This document shows positions 6,005-9,526 of a stretch of DNA of 9,526 nt, piece after piece. The notes beneath the pieces were generated by a model, which was given only the letters and a program-made list of their open reading frames with translations, searched no databases and was not told the origin of the DNA. Each line of letters begins with the position of its first letter. Within the stretch, counting starts at the first letter, position 1. The position numbers and the translations under genes are program-made. Origin of the DNA: Burkholderiales bacterium (GTDB taxonomy: Bacteria; Pseudomonadota; Gammaproteobacteria; Burkholderiales; Casimicrobiaceae); the NCBI GenBank assembly GCA_031283405.1, contig JAITBX010000057.1, positions 1 to 9,526 on the forward strand, given 5' to 3'.

Positions 6005-7672
6005 ATGAATCCATTTCTGGTGCAAAAATACGGACAAGAGGCCATAAATAATGGATATGTTAGCCCTGAAGTGCCTGTGGTCATCAGGGATGAGGAAAGA
6101 GCCAGTTACATCATGAGGAATATTGACACGTTCAAGTTTTCTCCCGGTGCGGAGAGGGCGAAGAACGAAATTGTCAACAATTTTTCAATCAGGAGCGCTG
6201 GAGAAACGGCTACGCTTATCCCTGCATTCTATGCGAACCTTAATGAACGCGAGGTTGAAGCACTGAAAAGCTCTGAATACGTTGTGTCCGTTGATCGCAT
6301 GAATACAGACGAAAAAGCGTCTACTTTCTCCGCATACTATGATTATACACTTAGCGGTGAAATTGTCCCTTGGGGAAAACAAGCGATCAACGCGGATGAT
6401 TCAATTTCTGTTGCAAATTATTTTTACATAATAGATTCTAAAATCAGTGGGTCAGCGTTGTATTCCGAAGCTAATATTGTATCTACGGACGGTGATGGAA
6501 CGAGTACCGATCATGCAGCAAGCGTTATCTCGCTCGCTACCGCGAAGTCGAATTTTGCAAAAATCAGGGGGATTAATCCGGGGCAACCAGTAGTTCATTT
6601 GGGCACAACTTTGACAGAGCCGAATCTTCTCAATAAACTTAATACGGTTGCCCTTATGTCCGAACAGTTGGGTCAGTTTTCGACATTGAATTTATCATTC
6701 AACACAAACCCAGGTTACGCGAATAGCTATAATCATAATACACCTATTGGACGCGCAATTAGAAAAGCGTCCGGAAGATTGCTAATCGTGCAGTCTGCAG
6801 GTAATTTCAATGGAAATGCCTGCTTGCATGCTTACAACAACCATTATGGAACTTCTGACCCGAATGATGGCATTCTTGTCGTTGGCGGAACAGATCGCTT
6901 TGGTGACAGGTTTCCATATACGTTCAATCCTTCACCTTTTGGCGCAGTGGATCGCTCAAACTATGGGGCCTGTGTCGAGGTATGGGCGCCCGGTTCGGAA
7001 ATGACTACCATGGTGGATAATGGAACCCTCGGTGCTTATACCGGCACTTCTTTTGCTGCGCCGCTGGTTGCCGCAGTTGCAGGGCGATATGGAGACACCT
7101 CGACTAGACCGATTGAGAGGGAGGCCTATGTACGAAACGGAATGTCCTTTACCGGAAAATATGAAGGAGCTCCCGGTTCCAATCTTCCGATTTATCTTGT
7201 CCGATACACAGCGCCCTCATCGCACAACATCTCGAAACGGCTTCCTATCGTCGGGGCGTACTCTATTTCAAACCCAAATTCAAGCTTAGGCACCACCAAC
7301 TTAGCTTCACTCTTCGATCAAAAATTCTATGACGATACCTATTATTGGAATGCGGGCAGTACGTGGGGTGGTGTTGTTCTTGATCTAGGATCAAAACGGC
7401 AACTAAGCGGAGTGCGTGTGATGTTGCGATCCTCGGCCTCGAATCTTGAACAACTGGATTTTGCCATTCATGGTGCGGATTCCATTTCAGTGCTCGCTCC
7501 CAATGTTGTTGCAATGCTAAATAATCCCATTGCGTATAGGTCGTTTTTTGATCAATATGATTTTGTTCCTTATTATATTCCCTTGTCCGGGAACTACAGG
7601 TACGTAATGGTCGAAGCAAACAACCAGGGTTCTTGGCTCGCATTTTCGGAGGTTGAAATCTATGGAAACTAA
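6005..7672 (+). CDS. Subtilisin-like serine protease (S8, proteinase K-like), likely interrupted preproprotein
   Basis: The 555-codon body begins with an I9-type inhibitor propeptide (about 24-97; VPVVIRDEERASYIM ... ALKSSEYVVSVDR). The catalytic domain follows. The proposed Asp is D144 in FYIIDSKIS, the His H170 in STDHAASVISL, the oxyanion Asn N267 in VQSAGN, and the nucleophile Ser S349 in GTSFAAPLVAAVAG. NYGACVEVWAPG resembles the proteinase K branch. The region around the His is unusual: HAAS instead of HGTH. Residues about 405-555 look like a discoidin/F5-8C carbohydrate- or surface-binding domain (WGGVVLDLGSKRQLSGVRV ... GSWLAFSEVEIYG). As annotated from ATG 6005 it has no signal peptide and no good ribosome binding site; the signal lies in the same frame just upstream, behind a TAG. 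The 3' end overlaps the lipoprotein start by 11 nt. Base composition is more AT-rich than the flanking core genes, which suggests acquisition. It may be a recent pseudogene or a read-through gene. Confidence 0.8.
   Translation: MNPFLVQKYGQEAINNGYVSPEVPVVIRDEERASYIMRNIDTFKFSPGAERAKNEIVNNFSIRSAGETATLIPAFYANLNEREVEALKSSEYVVSVDRMNTDEKASTFSAYYDYTLSGEIVPWGKQAINADDSISVANYFYIIDSKISGSALYSEANIVSTDGDGTSTDHAASVISLATAKSNFAKIRGINPGQPVVHLGTTLTEPNLLNKLNTVALMSEQLGQFSTLNLSFNTNPGYANSYNHNTPIGRAIRKASGRLLIVQSAGNFNGNACLHAYNNHYGTSDPNDGILVVGGTDRFGDRFPYTFNPSPFGAVDRSNYGACVEVWAPGSEMTTMVDNGTLGAYTGTSFAAPLVAAVAGRYGDTSTRPIEREAYVRNGMSFTGKYEGAPGSNLPIYLVRYTAPSSHNISKRLPIVGAYSISNPNSSLGTTNLASLFDQKFYDDTYYWNAGSTWGGVVLDLGSKRQLSGVRVMLRSSASNLEQLDFAIHGADSISVLAPNVVAMLNNPIAYRSFFDQYDFVPYYIPLSGNYRYVMVEANNQGSWLAFSEVEIYGN
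7648..7652 (+). promoter_or_regulatory. Ribosome binding site deciding the lipoprotein start
   Basis: GGAGG sits 9 nt before ATG 7662, inside the last codons of the subtilase. An in-frame TTG at 7653 would have no spacer from this site, so ATG 7662 is preferred. Confidence 0.7.
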
Positions 7673-8618
7673 TAACTGGAAACTGCTTTCGGTTTATGCT
7701 CTCATTGCTTTGGCAGTGACGGGGTGTGGCGGGGACGGTAACAGCGGCGGCAAGCCGCCTTCTGCCGGTGACAAGAAACTGTTGAGCCGAGTTGTGACAG
7801 AGGGGCAAGGCGAAAGGATTTTCCAGTACGACGATCAGAATCGACTCATCGCGGACAGCCAGTTGGGAGACGGCAATAAAATCGAGTATCAAGGTGAGGA
7901 CTCCCGTCCTGCGCTGGTCACCCATGGAGCGTCTTACTCGGGAGGGGAGTGTCCCTCTATGAAGCCAGTCGTCTATACCGAGTACCAGTATGGCGAAGAC
8001 GATTTATTGAACGGCGCTCCCACAAAGTATTATCAAACGCAGACTTTGGATCAAAATAGGAACCCGTGTGGCTATGGGGTTTATCCTCGTTATTATCTGA
8101 ATTCGGATGATCGAAAAATTGCCTACGGCTATACCTACGGCCCCTTCTACGGAAATGACGCTTCCACCGTTTTTCACCCAGAGTCTTCTCCCTACTCTAT
8201 CGTTCTTGTTTATGACCACAATGGTAATTTGCTTGAAAAAGAAGCGACGTTTGAAGGTTTTATGACTCGCATTACAGCCACTTGTGAATACACTTACGAC
8301 GACAAGAAGAATTCGGCTTCGGGGATGGCGACACCGCTGTGGTGGTTTGGAGTTGGCGATCCTATCGAAATTGGTGATCTTACCGAGTGGGATGATGATT
8401 CATCCTTGCTCTTCGCCAATACCAACAACCCATTGAAATCTACTTGTAAGACTGTTCGGCCTTATGACGATTCCAGTTCAACCGAAACTTACAATTACAC
8501 TTACGACCAAGACGGCTATCCCACGGCAGCCGATGTGACGGTAACGTCGCGCGATTTTCAGGGCGTCGAGGCGACGACGAGTTATAAGAGGGTGTTCGAG
8601 TACATTGCAGCGCATTGA
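7662..8618 (+). CDS. Putative lipoprotein with YD-like repeats, function unknown
   Basis: The 318-residue product has a lipoprotein signal peptide: METNNWK, a hydrophobic stretch, then the lipobox VTGC with the lipidated Cys at 22, followed by a Gly-rich tether (GGDGNSGGKPP). The mature part holds scattered motifs of the YD/RHS kind, such as RIFQYDDQNRLI, YTEYQYGEDDLL, LVYDHNGNLLEKEATF, CEYTYDDKKN and YTYDQDGYPTAADVTV, which suggests a beta-strand repeat fold rather than an enzyme. No catalytic motif is recognised. The residue after Cys is Gly, not Asp, so the outer membrane is the expected destination. It overlaps the subtilase end by 11 nt in another frame and has a strong ribosome binding site, so translation is probably coupled. 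The two may act together at the cell surface, for example as protease and anchor or inhibitor; that is conjecture. It could also be a degenerate RHS-derived fragment. Confidence 0.75.
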   Translation: METNNWKLLSVYALIALAVTGCGGDGNSGGKPPSAGDKKLLSRVVTEGQGERIFQYDDQNRLIADSQLGDGNKIEYQGEDSRPALVTHGASYSGGECPSMKPVVYTEYQYGEDDLLNGAPTKYYQTQTLDQNRNPCGYGVYPRYYLNSDDRKIAYGYTYGPFYGNDASTVFHPESSPYSIVLVYDHNGNLLEKEATFEGFMTRITATCEYTYDDKKNSASGMATPLWWFGVGDPIEIGDLTEWDDDSSLLFANTNNPLKSTCKTVRPYDDSSSTETYNYTYDQDGYPTAADVTVTSRDFQGVEATTSYKRVFEYIAAH

Positions 8619-8636
8619 TTTGACGAATCTGCATGG

Positions 8637-8675
8637 GCGGGGCGCAAGCCCCGCTCCCTTCGGCAGAGCGGTTTT
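8637..8675 (+). terminator. Hairpin cluster after the lipoprotein gene
   Basis: GCGGGGC (8637-8643), tetraloop GCAA, GCCCCGC (8648-8654) forms a 7-bp stem with a GNRA loop. An alternative stem, CCGCTC (8651-8656) with GAGCGG (8666-8671), is followed directly by TTTT (8672-8675) and is the more terminator-like. The two share bases 8651-8654 and cannot form together. Confidence 0.5.
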
Positions 8676-8694
8676 GGTTCGTGTGTTTATAAAA

Positions 8695-8726
8695 GCGCTC
8701 TCCGCTTGTGAAAGAGGGCAGAGCGC
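8695..8726. repeat. Inverted repeat in the convergent intergenic region
   Basis: GCGCTCT (8695-8701) and AGAGCGC (8720-8726) are perfect 7-nt complements, 18 nt apart. No T-run follows. The purpose is unknown; it lies between two better terminator candidates. Confidence 0.35.
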
Positions 8727-8748
8727 AGCACTGGGAGAGAAGGAAAAT

Positions 8749-8771
8749 CAAAACCGCGCTAGCGGGTTTTG
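8749..8771. terminator. Bidirectional terminator overlapping the plsY stop codon
   Basis: CAAAACCGC (8749-8757), loop GCTA, then GC-G-GGTTTTG (8762-8771) gives 9 bp with one bulged G. The plsY stop TAG (complement of 8759-8761) lies in the loop region. On the minus strand the 3' arm gives TTTTG followed by ATTTT; on the plus strand CGATTTTT follows after a few bases. The position between convergent genes fits a shared terminator. Confidence 0.6.
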
Positions 8772-9379
8772 CCTTCGATTTTTCCTTCTTTTCCTTTCAG
8801 CAACCGTTCGATATTGCTTTTGTGCCGCCAGATCAGCAGCAGGGCGATGACTACCATCGTCCAACTGACAAGCGTGTTTCCGAAGAAATAAAACATGCCG
8901 GCGAGCATGCACAGCGCGGCGATGAGCGCGGCGAGTGAACTGATTTTGAAGCCGACGGCGAAGATCAGCCAGACGACGATCAACCCCAACGCCAGCGGCC
9001 AGTGCAGCGCGAGCAGAATGCCGGCGACCGTGGCGACGCCTTTGCCGCCCTTGAAGCGGTGAAATACTGGCAGGATGTGGCCGAGGAACACGGCGAAGGC
9101 GACCGCCGGAACGGTCCAGTCGGCCAGATTCAGCGAGGCTTGAAAATGCAGCGCCGCCCAGACGGCGAAAAAGCCTTTGAGCGCGTCGCCGAGCAGGGTG
9201 AGGGCGGCTGCGGTTTTGTTGCCGGTGCGCAGCACGTTGGTGGCGCCGGGATTGCCGGAGCCGTAGGATTGCGGGTCGGGCAGGTTCATCGCTTTGCTGA
9301 CAACGACGGCAAATGAGATTGAGCCGATGAGGTAAGCGGCGACGACAAAAGCGAAGCTGATAGCTAAGTTGATGGGCAT
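8759..9379 (-). CDS. plsY: Glycerol-3-phosphate acyltransferase PlsY
   Basis: PlsY is an inner-membrane enzyme that transfers an acyl group from acyl-phosphate (made by PlsX) to glycerol-3-phosphate, giving lysophosphatidate, the first step of phospholipid synthesis. The 206-residue protein has the expected hydrophobic segments (about 5-27, 57-78, 88-106, 116-142, 148-184). The three family motifs are present: GSISFAVVVSK (19-29), GSGNPGATNVLRTGNK (40-55) with the glycine-rich substrate loop, and GHILPVFHRFKGGKG (100-114). The cytoplasmic tail HKSNIERLLKGKE is typical. The ATG at 9379 gives a normal length; its ribosome binding site is weak. It is divergent from folB, with 53 nt between the starts, an arrangement common in proteobacteria, and convergent with the lipoprotein gene. 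Nothing in it is unusual. Confidence 0.96.
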   Translation of the reverse strand: MPINLAISFAFVVAAYLIGSISFAVVVSKAMNLPDPQSYGSGNPGATNVLRTGNKTAAALTLLGDALKGFFAVWAALHFQASLNLADWTVPAVAFAVFLGHILPVFHRFKGGKGVATVAGILLALHWPLALGLIVVWLIFAVGFKISSLAALIAALCMLAGMFYFFGNTLVSWTMVVIALLLIWRHKSNIERLLKGKEGKIEGKTR

Positions 9380-9432
9380 GGGCGCACGGTTCTATTAGAA
9401 TGTTCGGCATTGTAGTCGATTTGGAATCTATC
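9380..9432. promoter_or_regulatory. Shared divergent plsY-folB promoter region
   Basis: This 53-nt gap must carry both promoters or lie within their leaders. TACAAT on the minus strand (complement of 9409-9414) is a possible plsY -10, but its -35 partner is poor. The small dyad TTCTA-T-TAGAA (9390-9400) is also visible. Confidence 0.3.
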
Positions 9433-9526
9433 ATGGAAAGTGCGATGGAAAGCACGCGCAGCGACCATATTTTGATCCGCGATCTCAAGCTCGAAACCTT
9501 GATCGGCGTTTATGCGTGGGAGAAAG
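9433..9526 (+). CDS. folB: Dihydroneopterin aldolase FolB (3' end cut by window)
   Basis: FolB splits 7,8-dihydroneopterin into 6-hydroxymethyl-dihydropterin and glycolaldehyde in folate synthesis. Only 31 codons are visible. DHILIRDLKLETLIGVYAWEK matches the family N-terminus, where an I-x-I-x-x-L strand is followed by the IGVYxWE motif. The start may be ATG 9433 or the in-frame ATG 9445, which has GGAAAG 4 nt upstream (9435-9440); the family motif begins closer to 9445. Divergent linkage with plsY supports the call. Confidence 0.85.
   Translation, partial: MESAMESTRSDHILIRDLKLETLIGVYAWEK

Noticed and set aside
5860..6051. 63-codon ORF beginning upstream of the subtilase
   Set aside because: It runs in another frame over the signal-peptide sequence and shows no signal peptide or domain of its own.
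5650..8645. Direct repeats bounding the islet (ATGGG-rich tracts near 5650 and 8633)
   Set aside because: They share only G-rich composition and do not align as a clear repeat; no integrase, transposase or tRNA was seen.
8748..9488. Minus-strand ORF of 246 codons over plsY and folB
   Set aside because: It reads plsY in another frame, giving an Arg-rich low-complexity product; PlsY itself is unmistakable.

Overview
The window looks like a proteobacterial chromosome, probably beta- or gammaproteobacterial. The basis is the grpE-dnaK-dnaJ order, heat-shock promoters of the sigma-32 type, a LivF-type branched-chain amino acid transporter ATPase, and divergent plsY and folB genes. I cannot name the genus. 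Core genes are moderately GC-rich. The stretch from about 5660 to 7670 is visibly richer in A+T, and 7662-8618 is intermediate.

Layout. (1) 1-684 is the 3' part of a LivF-like ABC ATPase. (2) 788-1558 is a stand-alone tyrosine/dual-specificity phosphatase with an HCx5R loop of the HCAIGKDRTG type. (3) 1665-5596 is a chaperone cluster: grpE, dnaK, dnaJ. grpE and dnaK each have their own sigma-32 promoter with the same 13-nt spacer, and the dnaK promoter overlaps the grpE stop codon. No such promoter precedes dnaJ. Instead a strong 7-bp hairpin lies between dnaK and dnaJ, so dnaJ probably depends on dnaK read-through. DnaK, its co-chaperone DnaJ and its nucleotide exchange factor GrpE form one folding machine. 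(4) 5597-8618 is an accessory islet between dnaJ and plsY. A 279-nt AT-rich intergenic region holds several dyads, including a perfect FNR-type box. It is followed by a secreted subtilase and, overlapping it by 11 nt, a lipoprotein with YD-like repeats. (5) 8619-8771 is a hairpin-rich convergent end. (6) 8759-9379 (minus strand) is plsY for phospholipid synthesis. The start of folB for folate synthesis diverges from it at 9433 and is cut by the window end.

The most notable observation is in the islet. The subtilase has an apparent signal peptide ORF with a good ribosome binding site (start 5876), but an in-frame TAG at 6002-6004 separates it from the 555-codon protease body, which begins at the very next codon. 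Without read-through or correction of that codon, the protease has no export signal. TAG also ends two ordinary genes here (phosphatase, plsY), so genome-wide recoding is unlikely. The choices are a recent nonsense mutation, a sequencing error, phase variation or regulated read-through. No RNA genes, CRISPR arrays or insertion sequences were seen.
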